Source: Deefgea piscis
GTDB lineage: Bacteria; Pseudomonadota; Gammaproteobacteria; Burkholderiales; Chitinibacteraceae
Reading direction: 5' to 3'
Length of the DNA: 64,000 nt
Assembly: GCF_013284055.1 (NCBI RefSeq)
Contig: NZ_CP054143.1
Location: 2,418,001-2,482,000, forward strand
Shown here: positions 49,366 to 57,981 of the stretch, piece after piece
How positions within the stretch are numbered: the first letter of the stretch is position 1
Layout of the letters: the number at the start of each line of letters is the position of its first letter
Made by a program: the position numbers and the translations under genes
The notes under the pieces: model-generated
What the model was told of the DNA's origin: nothing
Databases searched by the model: none
What the model saw: the letters and a program-made list of their open reading frames with translations, nothing else

Positions 49366-50541
49366 CTATCTGGGTTGAGCAACTAAAACGCCTTTCACAT
49401 TAAATATGTCGAGATTTACACAGCCATTAAATAGCGCAAATTGCTGAAGTTTTTTTAGGAGTGTTGCTACAAAATTTTCCCAATCTTCAATTTTACCTTC
49501 AAGATGTATACTGATAACTTCTAGTCTCTGTTGCTGTCGGTGTGCTTTGCAATCCATGCGACCGACAAATTGCTCCCCATACAGGATCGGAAGGCAAAAG
49601 TAGCCATATTTTCGTTTGCCCGCAGGTACATAGCACTCTAATTTATAGTCGTAGCCAAAAAGCTGATTTAAGCGTTTGCGGTGGATGATCGCGTTATCAA
49701 ATGGAGAAAGAAGATGTACGCAAGTAACGGCAGGTAGCGCTTGCGTTAATGCGTCCGTTTCTACATAAGCGTTGGGAATTGCTGAGTTATTAAGCGACTG
49801 GATCTCATTGGTCACGATTTTGCTCGCTACCAGTTCGCGCATGGTTTTTTTTAGCGCTGGATTTGTGTGCAGATGAGTGAGTTGCTCGAATGTCACGATG
49901 CTATGCGCGCGCAGGTAGCTATTTAGTAGATAACCCGCGTAATCAACAACATCAGGTTGGCGCATATCTAAGCCAGAAGGCAACTGTCGCTCGGATAAAT
50001 CATATACTTTTTCCATTCCAATACGTTGGCAGACCATCAAATCGCCCTGTAGAAACAATTTTTCCATTGCCCGTTTGGCAGGTCCCCAGTTCCACCAACT
50101 GCCGCTTTTTCCTTTGGTATTTTCTAAATCACGTATTCGCAATGGTCCTTCATTGCGCACCCTGAGTAGTATTTCACTCATTATCTTGTGGTCGATATCA
50201 CGGTAATAGGCCCAAGTACTGTCTCTGACTGCCGCCATTCGATGCAGTGCAAAACGGTAATCCCGCATCGGCAAATAGGCTGCAGCATGAAACCAATATT
50301 CAAAAATCTGGCGATTTTCAACCAGCTGATTCAGAAAAATGGGCTGATAATCAGCAACACGAGTCCACAATACATGATGATGTGCTCGCTCGATCATAGA
50401 AATCGTATCAATCTGGATATATCCAAGATGCTCAATAGCTGCGAGTGTCGCATTGAGGCCCTGTCCGAATATTGCGTTAGATTGAAGACCTTGCCGAGCT
50501 AAAGCTAGCCGACGAAACTGGACATCTTCAATTGTATGCAT
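49366..50541 (-). CDS. ycaQ: YcaQ-type DNA glycosylase (winged helix, HTH_42 family)
   Basis: This 391-residue protein of the AlkZ/YcaQ family unhooks DNA interstrand crosslinks or removes bulky alkylpurines. The catalytic QxD motif is Q43-I-D45 in GYIQIDTISMIERAHHHVLW, typical of the E. coli YcaQ (AlkX) branch rather than the QxQ AlkZ toxin-resistance branch. Tandem winged helices follow, then a beta-barrel part with LLSPFDNAIIHRKRL and YVPAGKRKYGYFCLPIL. It is complete and stands alone among broken genes. A GAAC-N4-GTTC palindrome sits just downstream of its candidate -10. Confidence 0.88.
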   Translation of the reverse strand: MHTIEDVQFRRLALARQGLQSNAIFGQGLNATLAAIEHLGYIQIDTISMIERAHHHVLWTRVADYQPIFLNQLVENRQIFEYWFHAAAYLPMRDYRFALHRMAAVRDSTWAYYRDIDHKIMSEILLRVRNEGPLRIRDLENTKGKSGSWWNWGPAKRAMEKLFLQGDLMVCQRIGMEKVYDLSERQLPSGLDMRQPDVVDYAGYLLNSYLRAHSIVTFEQLTHLHTNPALKKTMRELVASKIVTNEIQSLNNSAIPNAYVETDALTQALPAVTCVHLLSPFDNAIIHRKRLNQLFGYDYKLECYVPAGKRKYGYFCLPILYGEQFVGRMDCKAHRQQQRLEVISIHLEGKIEDWENFVATLLKKLQQFALFNGCVNLDIFNVKGVLVAQPR

Positions 50542-50556
50542 AGGGCTTAGCCTTGT

Positions 50557-50577
50557 AGAACGTTCGTTCTTGTTATA
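50557..50577 (-). promoter_or_regulatory. Candidate ycaQ promoter and palindromic operator
   Basis: On the minus strand TATAAC (plus-strand 50572-50577) is a good -10. Just past it, AGAACG (50557-50562) and CGTTCT (50565-50570) form an inverted repeat containing GAAC-N4-GTTC, the layout of Gram-positive-type SOS boxes. Operator function is inferred. Confidence 0.4.
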
Positions 50578-50646
50578 CTACTACTATATGTCGTTGCCGA
50601 AAAGTCTGATCGCAAAATCAGTCCTGCAATTTCGACTCTTAGGCAT

Positions 50647-50713
50647 AATGAAGGCCGCAAACCATCAGGTTGCGGCCTTCATTATTTTTGATTTGTGCCA
50701 GGACTGTTCGGCC
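50647..50713. repeat. Dispersed hairpin repeat, copy 1
   Basis: A 14-bp perfect stem (AATGAAGGCCGCAA at 50647-50660 with its complement at 50670-50683) and the following 30 bp recur with few differences at 60309-60371. The hairpin plus ATTATTTTTG looks like a terminator, yet no plus-strand gene ends just upstream. Confidence 0.65.
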
Positions 50714-50780
50714 TTAGCGGTCACAGATATGCTTCTACATCCACATAGATCAACTTACTTTTGCGTCAGCTACGGCATCA

Positions 50781-50814
50781 GCCGACAATACCCTGTCAGC
50801 TGACGGTAGTCGGC
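50781..50814. repeat. Compound palindrome upstream of the cassette array
   Basis: GCCGAC (50781-50786) and GTCGGC (50809-50814) flank a perfect 10-bp palindrome GTCAGCTGAC (50795-50804). It could be a protein-binding site or recombination relic; it lies 79 bp before the first cassette boundary. Confidence 0.45.
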
Positions 50815-50907
50815 CAGAAGCGGAAGTAATTCTTCGCCTATTCGTGCAAAATTTTTATCCGTAGCCTCAGGACGGAAAACTCCATTTTATTCGTTAGGGT
50901 TCATTCA

Positions 50908-51346
50908 ATGACAGATTACGACGAACCAGAAGTTGAAGCACAGTGGCTTGCCGAACGCCGCGATGAAGTTGCGGACTATTTAAATCTTGAAGGCATTGTA
51001 CACGGCACAATTGGAGAGAAGCCTGCTTGGCATATTGCACCGTATGTTTCTATTTGGGCTATTGAAAGCCTAAAAACCCCTAACTCAGTCGGGTGGTGGG
51101 CTATTCGACCTACCAAACGACTACATCTCAGCAAGCAATGCCAAAAACCCAAGAGAAGCGATGCATGCCATTGCTTCACTATGGAAAGAAGCAGCCCAAT
51201 ACGTGGCGCGTGGGGAAAGGCATCCAAGTTTTGTCATTGGGAGTGGTGAAAGTGATGAAGAGTTGGTTCCCATGCTAGCTTCAAGGGCAGAGATGCTACT
51301 CGGCTGGTCTAGCGACCCAGAGATTTGGGAAGAAAATGAACTCTAG
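50908..51346 (+). pseudogene. DUF4826 family gene with a frameshift (cassette gene)
   Basis: The first 66 codons read as a DUF4826 protein (EAQWLAERRDEVADYLNLEG, KPAWHIAPYVSIWAIESLK, VGWWAI). At about 51106 the reading shifts: the family's continuation DYISASNAKNPREAMHAIAS through MLASRAEMLLGW is found in the +1 frame from 51107 to the TAG at 51344-51346. Comparison with the usual WWxI-x-GDLPxDYI suggests loss of a few bases between ATT (51103) and GAC (51107). The 113-codon open frame is therefore a truncated product with a meaningless tail. Function of the family is unknown. Confidence 0.8.
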
Positions 51347-51391
51347 CCAGTCATTCACATCGGATGGGCAATGCGAGTTCTTACCACCAAA

Positions 51392-51482
51392 CCCTAACAA
51401 GGCATTCAACCGGACTGGCCGAGACGCGGCATCTCACTTGGGACGTTGTTCGGCGGCCATCAGGTTAATTTAATCGTTAGCC
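51392..51482 (+). repeat. attC-like recombination site 1
   Basis: Core R'' CCCTAAC (51392-51398) and R' GTTAGCC (51476-51482) bound the site. The inner boxes TTCAACCGGACTGGC and GCCATCAGGTTAA pair on folding, leaving a few unpaired bases, as in the folded bottom strand of integron attC sites. The first 40 bp share about 90% with site 2. Confidence 0.72.
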
Positions 51483-51505
51483 GGCATTACAGGTTAGAAA
51501 ATACC

Positions 51506-51892
51506 ATGACTGAAATTGAGATTTTTGTAGAGAAAGATGAGGAAAATCAACTTCCAATCCCTACCGTTTGGCGTCCAATTTTTGTCAGCATTGTCGATGC
51601 CTTTGTGAAAAAAGACTATTCCCTTTCATGTGAAATCGATGGTGTTGCTTCAGTTTCTAAAGAGACGGCCAACCACATTAAAGAGTACATCGAAGATTAC
51701 GGGGAAGAGTTAATTCAGCTCCCTAATGAAACATGGGAATCTTCAATATGCATTTGTATGAGCGGTCACTGGGACGTACTTATTGATTTATGGACAGCCG
51801 GTGAAGGGCGTAGTGATTTAGTGCTTGGTGCACGGATTTCAGAAAGCAAAAATGGCTACATAGTTGATATTGAAATGGTCTATGTGCCATAA
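51506..51892 (+). CDS. DUF7668-like small protein (cassette gene)
   Basis: This 128-residue acidic cytosolic protein has conserved-looking blocks RPIFVSIVDAFVKKDY, a DYGEELIQLPNETW segment, WDVLIDLWTAGEGRSDLVL and terminal VYVP. I associate these with the DUF7668 family, recurrent in genomic islands and cassettes; that assignment is from memory of the pattern. The start is at the ATG at 51506, 30 bp after the recombination point of cassette 2; the longer frame from 51446 crosses the attC site. No function is known. It is intact, unlike cassette 1. Confidence 0.68.
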   Translation: MTEIEIFVEKDEENQLPIPTVWRPIFVSIVDAFVKKDYSLSCEIDGVASVSKETANHIKEYIEDYGEELIQLPNETWESSICICMSGHWDVLIDLWTAGEGRSDLVLGARISESKNGYIVDIEMVYVP

Positions 51893-51905
51893 GGTCTGCA
51901 AAAGC

Positions 51906-51994
51906 GCCTAACAAGGCATTCAATCGGATTGGCCGAGACGTGGCAGCGTCACATCCATTACCAGCCACTCATGGTGCCTATGATTGAGTGTCGG
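51906..51994 (+). repeat. attC-like recombination site 2 (degraded 3' end)
   Basis: The core GCCTAAC (51906-51912) and the next 35 bp closely match site 1. An L'-like box CCTATGATTGA lies at 51978-51988, pairing partly with TCAATCGGATTGG, but the expected GTTRRRY end is missing (GTGTCGG instead). The array therefore seems to be decayed or cut here. Confidence 0.6.
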
Positions 51995-52153
51995 CAGTGG
52001 GTCGGGTACAGACACCCAAGGGTTTTTAAGTCGAGTAAGGCTGGCCGAGCACTGAGAGGCAGCACCCTACCCAAATTAGCCATCCATAAAAACCTAGAGA
52101 GTTCTAGTTGTCAGAACAGTCCATTTGAAGCCCCCTGAAGCAGCTGCAAGTAT

Positions 52154-53314
<1,161 letters not shown>

Positions 53315-53330
53315 TTAAGCGCTAAGGCAA

Positions 53331-53349
53331 TTCTGATAGCACATCAGAA
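53331..53349 (-). promoter_or_regulatory. Inverted repeat upstream of ampC
   Basis: TTCTGAT (53331-53337) and ATCAGAA (53343-53349) are perfect 7-bp arms with a 5-bp spacer, 32 bp ahead of the ampC start. It could be an operator. It does not match the AmpR half-site pattern convincingly. Confidence 0.35.
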
Positions 53350-53732
53350 ATACTGAGTTCAACTGTGAAAATTTACTCGCGCGTGTCGTCCAATTGGCAT
53401 TGACGCAATGCAATGATGGATTGTGCCGAGATAGTCATGACTCTGCTCTCAATTTTAATCCAGCGATGAGTGTGTTCGCCGACATTGAACGAGTGCATAT
53501 GATCCGCAAAGAACGGATGATTTTATCCGCACAAAGTCAGTTCTTATTTACTGACGGGAAAGTTGCGTCTAGTTTAAAAACGGTAGCGGTTCGGCTCAGG
53601 CCAAGTGCGCCATCGCGAAGTGAATGCGACAGAACCACAGGAACACCTCATGGCAGAGCAGGCAGTCGCTGCCTGCGCTACGCTGTAGATATTCATTTGC
53701 TGCCCCTGACTAGGTGAAGATATGAAGGCAAA
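53350..53732. other. Intergenic region between ampC and the hybrid kinase
   Basis: No supported gene. A hairpin GCAGGCAG (53658-53665) / CTGCCTGC (53669-53676) with a 3-nt loop and no T run lies 57 bp before the kinase start. A 107-codon open frame (53394-53717) here has no recognisable content and is judged spurious. Confidence 0.5.
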
Positions 53733-56700
53733 ATGCATAGAGAACTGATCGAGGCTATTCTGAGCGCTCAGACTGGGTTTGATGTGGATGCGGACCCTCG
53801 GGCTGTTTTTGAAGCCGTATTGAGTGATTTACTGCAGCTCACAGCCAGCGAATATGGCTTCATCGGCGAGGTGACGATGAACGACGGTGTGCCGTGTTTG
53901 CGTACCCATGCCATCACGAATATTGCATGGAATGATGAAACGCGCGCATTTTATGCCCAGCATGCGCCGCAAGGTTTAGTCTTTACCAACCTCAATACCT
54001 TATTCGGCGCAGTGATGGCCACGGGTAAGCCCGTAATTTCCAATGATCCCGCGCATGATCCACGAGGTGGTGGCTTGCCATCTGGTCATCCTCCGATGAC
54101 GGCTTTTTTAGGCTTGCCGATTCATTGTCAGGGCGAATTGCTCGCGATGGTAGGGCTCGCCAATCGGCCGGACGGTTATGCGGCGAATTGGACCGAGCTG
54201 TTGCAGCCTTTGCTGATGACGATTGGCCAGTTATTGCTGTTTCGTCGTGCCAATCTAAATCGAATGATCGCCGAGTCACATCAGCAGCGTCAGCAACAGG
54301 CCTTGCGGGTGCTGAGCCATATTGCGGCACTGACAGATCGCGATGATCAAGTCTTGCTGCGGCAGTCGCTTTGTTTGGCGTGCGACTATTTTGATTTGCC
54401 CATGGGAATTATTAGTCGGATTGAAGGCGACGCTTATCGAATCTCGGTGCAGACAAGTCCGCCTGAGACTTTACAGGATGGGATGGTATTTTCGCTAGGT
54501 GTGACGTATTGCTCTATAACCTATGCTGCTAATGATGTTGTGGCCATTACCCGTATGACTAGCTCTGAGTATGCGGGTCATCCGTGCTATCAGGCTTTCG
54601 GTTTGGAGTGCTATATCGGCGTACCCATATTGCTGACGGGGCAGCGAATTGGTACCTTGAATTTTTCCTCGAGTCAGCCTCACCTGACGACGTTTGACGA
54701 GGTTGATTTTGAATTTATGCGCTTACTGGCCAGCTGGGTCGGTGCGGTACTCGAACGCCAGCAGCAGACCCGCTCACGCGAGGAATTGCTCGGCCGCTTA
54801 CAAAAAATAGGTACTCAAGTGCCGGGTATGGTCTACCAGTATCGTCTATTTGCCGATGGCCGTAGTTGCTTTCCGTATGTCAGCAGTGGCATTCGCGATA
54901 TTTACGGAGTGAGCCCGGCTGATGTTTGCGAGGATGCGAGTTCAGTTTTTGCTGTGCTACATCCGGATGATGTGGCACAGGTGGTCGATAGCATAACAAC
55001 TTCATTCGAAACGCTAAGGTGCTGGCAGGCAATCTATCGGGTGAACCATCCGCAAAAGGGAGTAATTTGGGTGGAAGGGATCGCCAGTCCAGAACGTACG
55101 CTTGAAGGCGATACGCTCTGGCATGGCTTCATCACCGACATTACGGCACGCAAGGAGGCTGAAGCCAGATTGCAGGCCAGCGAGGCCGAGACACAAATGT
55201 TGTCGCTGGTGGCAAGTCGCACTTCGAATGCCGTGGTGATTACCGATGCACAGGGTCTTGTTGAATGGGTGAACGACGGCTTTGTCCGTATGACAGGCTA
55301 TGACTTGTCATTTATGCACGGCAAACGCCCTGGCGTCGTTTTGCAAGGTGCGCTCACTAACCAGCACACAGTGGCCGAAATATCCCGACAATTGCGCCTC
55401 GGCGAGCGTTGTAATGCTGAAATTGTGAATTATGCCAAAGATGGTCGCTCGTACTGGATTTTGCTTGATATTGAGCCGGTTAGAGATGAGCAAGGGCAGA
55501 TTAATCATTTTATTGCGATTGAAACCGATATCAGCGCACGCAAACAGGCAGAACTATTGCTGGCGCAAGAACGTGAGCGACTTGCAAATATTATTGAGGC
55601 GACGCATATCGGGACGTGGGAATGGAATCTTCAGACCGGTGAGACTTATTTCAACGATCGATGGGCAGAAATCGTCGGGTATACCTTGGATGAGCTTGCA
55701 CCCATTTCGATTGAAACTTGGCTCAAGCTGGCGTGCCCAGATGATTTTCCTGAGTCTGAGGCGCGATTAAAGCGACATTTTAGTGGCGAAGTGCCTTATT
55801 ACGATTTCGATTGCCGCATGAAACACAAAGATGGGCAATGGGTTTGGGTGCATGATCGAGGGCGGGTTATTGAATGGTTGCCAGATGGACAACCGCTGCG
55901 AATGTCGGGGACGCATGAAGATATTTCTGAACGCAAGGCGGCCGAGGCCGAGTTGAGTGCGGCAAAATTGGCCGCGGAAGCCGCAAGCCGAGCAAAAAGC
56001 GCTTTTTTGGCCAATATGAGCCATGAAATTCGTACCCCGATGAACGGGGTTCTGGGTATGGCGGGTTTGTTGCTCGATACCGATTTGTCGATCCAACAAC
56101 GGGAGTTTGCCGAAACAATTCGTCAAAGTGGCGATATTTTACTCAGCGTCATCAACGATATTCTCGATTTTTCTAAAGTTGAAGCGGGCCGGATGGAGTT
56201 AGAGCAGATCGACTTTGATCTGGCTGCTCTGCTCGATGGTGTGGCTGCTGTTATGGCCTTGCGTCCGCGTGAAAAAGGCATTGCATTGAGTTGTAGTCGT
56301 GCGCCCGATGTTCCGGCTTGGGTCAGAGGTGATCCGGGGCGTCTACGGCAGGTATTGATCAATTTGATTGGCAATGCGATTAAGTTTACTGAACAAGGCA
56401 GTGTGACCGTTACGACTAGCTTGCTGGGCATTAATGAGAAGGGTATTTCCTTACGATTTAGTGTTCGTGATACTGGGGTGGGTATACCTGCAGATAAAAT
56501 AAATCATTTATTTGAAAGTTTTTCTCAGGTCGATGTCTCGACAACCCGCCGTTTTGGTGGCACGGGTCTGGGCTTGGCCATCAGTAAACAATTAGTCGAG
56601 TTGATGGGGGGGCAAATCAGCATTCAGAGTATTGATGGGCTTGGCTCTGAATTTGCCTTTAGCGTAACGCTGAGCGCTGCCGAACAAAGTACTGCACTTC

Positions 56701-57542
56701 CCACTGCCACAAACCAAACGGATAATTTTAGAGTGCTGGTCGTTGACGATAGCGTTTCACAAAGCGAATATCTATGTCATCAGCTCAGAACATGGGGCAG
56801 CAATGCGGAGATGGCTGAGGGCGGCGTCGAAGCTTTGCATCTGCTTCGGCAAGCCGCGCAAACGGGGCAGCCATTCCAGCTGGTGTTGATTGATCTTTTT
56901 ATGCCGAAAATCGATGGCATTGAGTTGGGGCAGCAGATTATTGCTGATGCTGACTTGGGCAATCCATTGCTGATTTTGTTAACAGCAGTTGGAAAACGAG
57001 GTGATGCTTTGCGGGCTCGTGAATCCGGATTTTCGGGCTATTTGAGTAAACCGCTGCAGCACAAATCGTGGCAAATGGCATTAGGCATGGTGCGTCGTAA
57101 ACCACACGAGCCTGCGTTCTTGACGCGTTATTCCGTCATGGAGTCTGAGCCAATGGTGCGTGTTTTACTCGCTGAAGATAACCGCGTCAATCGCATCGTT
57201 GCGATCAAGTTATTGGAAAAAATAGGTTGTACTGTGCATGCGGTTGAAAATGGCATTGAGGCGATTCAGATTCTGATTGATCAGGATTTTGATCTGGTAT
57301 TTATGGATATGCAGATGCCCGAGATGGATGGCATCGAGGCCACGCGGCGAATCCGAAATCCCGATACGGGCGTGCGTTGGCCGAAGATTCCTATCGTGGC
57401 ATTAACGGCCAATGCGACATCAGAGGATAGACAGATGTGCTTGGCGGCAGGGATGGATGATTTTTTATCTAAGCCAATTAACGACAGTCAATTGCAAGAA
57501 AAAGTGCGAACATGGAGTAGAGCGAGAAAAACAGTGGATTGA
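53733..57542 (+). CDS. Soluble hybrid sensor histidine kinase with GAF, PAS and two receiver domains
   Basis: This 1269-residue cytosolic protein has no membrane segments. Order of parts: GAF (about 10-175), GAF (about 200-345), three PAS/PAC units (about 365-480, 490-610, 615-735), HisKA with phospho-histidine H764 (NMSHEIRTPMNGVLG), HATPase with N-box N881 and G-box DTGVGIP near 913, receiver 1 (DD 1005-1006, acceptor D1054) and receiver 2 (acidic E1148/D1149, acceptor D1192). No Hpt domain is fused, so an external phosphotransfer protein is implied. No cognate regulator is adjacent; the signal is unknown. Confidence 0.93.
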   Translation: MHRELIEAILSAQTGFDVDADPRAVFEAVLSDLLQLTASEYGFIGEVTMNDGVPCLRTHAITNIAWNDETRAFYAQHAPQGLVFTNLNTLFGAVMATGKPVISNDPAHDPRGGGLPSGHPPMTAFLGLPIHCQGELLAMVGLANRPDGYAANWTELLQPLLMTIGQLLLFRRANLNRMIAESHQQRQQQALRVLSHIAALTDRDDQVLLRQSLCLACDYFDLPMGIISRIEGDAYRISVQTSPPETLQDGMVFSLGVTYCSITYAANDVVAITRMTSSEYAGHPCYQAFGLECYIGVPILLTGQRIGTLNFSSSQPHLTTFDEVDFEFMRLLASWVGAVLERQQQTRSREELLGRLQKIGTQVPGMVYQYRLFADGRSCFPYVSSGIRDIYGVSPADVCEDASSVFAVLHPDDVAQVVDSITTSFETLRCWQAIYRVNHPQKGVIWVEGIASPERTLEGDTLWHGFITDITARKEAEARLQASEAETQMLSLVASRTSNAVVITDAQGLVEWVNDGFVRMTGYDLSFMHGKRPGVVLQGALTNQHTVAEISRQLRLGERCNAEIVNYAKDGRSYWILLDIEPVRDEQGQINHFIAIETDISARKQAELLLAQERERLANIIEATHIGTWEWNLQTGETYFNDRWAEIVGYTLDELAPISIETWLKLACPDDFPESEARLKRHFSGEVPYYDFDCRMKHKDGQWVWVHDRGRVIEWLPDGQPLRMSGTHEDISERKAAEAELSAAKLAAEAASRAKSAFLANMSHEIRTPMNGVLGMAGLLLDTDLSIQQREFAETIRQSGDILLSVINDILDFSKVEAGRMELEQIDFDLAALLDGVAAVMALRPREKGIALSCSRAPDVPAWVRGDPGRLRQVLINLIGNAIKFTEQGSVTVTTSLLGINEKGISLRFSVRDTGVGIPADKINHLFESFSQVDVSTTRRFGGTGLGLAISKQLVELMGGQISIQSIDGLGSEFAFSVTLSAAEQSTALPTATNQTDNFRVLVVDDSVSQSEYLCHQLRTWGSNAEMAEGGVEALHLLRQAAQTGQPFQLVLIDLFMPKIDGIELGQQIIADADLGNPLLILLTAVGKRGDALRARESGFSGYLSKPLQHKSWQMALGMVRRKPHEPAFLTRYSVMESEPMVRVLLAEDNRVNRIVAIKLLEKIGCTVHAVENGIEAIQILIDQDFDLVFMDMQMPEMDGIEATRRIRNPDTGVRWPKIPIVALTANATSEDRQMCLAAGMDDFLSKPINDSQLQEKVRTWSRARKTVD

Positions 57543-57647
57543 GTCAGGCGTGTGGCTTAAAACAAACGCCGGAGCGTGAGATAAATTCAGCCAGACAATG
57601 ACCCAAAAAATGTTCGCATAGGCCGAATAGCTTTGGCTGCTAGCTGA

Positions 57648-57690
57648 AATGAAAGGCCGCAAGCAAATGGAGCGGCCTTTCATTTTTTCA
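57648..57690 (+). terminator. Terminator after the hybrid kinase
   Basis: AATGAAAGGCCGC (57648-57660) pairs with GCGGCCTTTCATT (57672-57684) across an 11-nt loop and is followed by TTTT. It shares AGGCCGC-containing arms with the dispersed hairpin repeat but not its loop or flank. Confidence 0.82.
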
Positions 57691-57929
57691 CGCTTTAGCC
57701 ATCAACAGATTGGCCATTGCAGTTACTCATGTGTAGCTGCGAACACATTAACTCACTACGTTTGCGCAAGAAATCAACAAAGCACGACAATCAGCAGGGT
57801 GCAGATGTATATATCTGACCATCTCTGCTGATATTCAAAAAGATTTAACCAATATTTAGCGCTTCTGGCGTTTTTTTCGGGATACACTTTTTTGCTGCGG
57901 CGATGTGACTTATTGGTCGTGATATTTCC

Positions 57930-57964
57930 AAAAAAATGCCCAATTAAAAATTAAATTGGGCATT
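57930..57964 (-). terminator. Terminator of the MINPP-like gene
   Basis: On the minus strand AATGCCCAATT and its complement (57935-57945 and 57954-57964) form an 11-bp stem with an 8-nt AT loop and then a T run. It lies 18 bp past the stop codon. Confidence 0.85.
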
Positions 57965-57981
57965 GGTTAATTACGCTCTAT

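Larger units (their letters stand above)
50893..51482 (+). mobile_element. Integron-type gene cassette 1 (DUF4826) with attC
   Basis: The unit begins with the core site GTTAGGG (50893-50899), holds one gene in the forward sense and ends with an attC-like site (51392-51482) whose first core, CCCTAAC, is the exact complement of GTTAGGG. This complementarity between cassette start and end is what a single excisable cassette should show. No integron integrase is present in the window. Confidence 0.7.
57543..57981. other. Intergenic region between the kinase and the phosphatase genes
   Basis: This 439-bp non-coding stretch holds two terminators, one for each convergent gene (57648 and 57935). Between them lies GCAGATGTATATATCTGACC, which contains a small palindrome. 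No open frame is supported. Confidence 0.6.

Noticed and set aside
51929-52138. 69-codon open frame after attC site 2
   Set aside because: It begins inside the attC-like site and has no conserved content; more likely the remains of a third cassette boundary.
50542-52150. Integron integrase gene next to the cassettes
   Set aside because: The only adjacent long gene is ycaQ on the minus strand; no tyrosine recombinase motifs were found on either strand of the window.
53394-53717. 107-codon open frame between ampC and the kinase
   Set aside because: No family resemblance, no ribosome site and low-complexity arginine/serine content; it crosses a hairpin. Judged non-coding.
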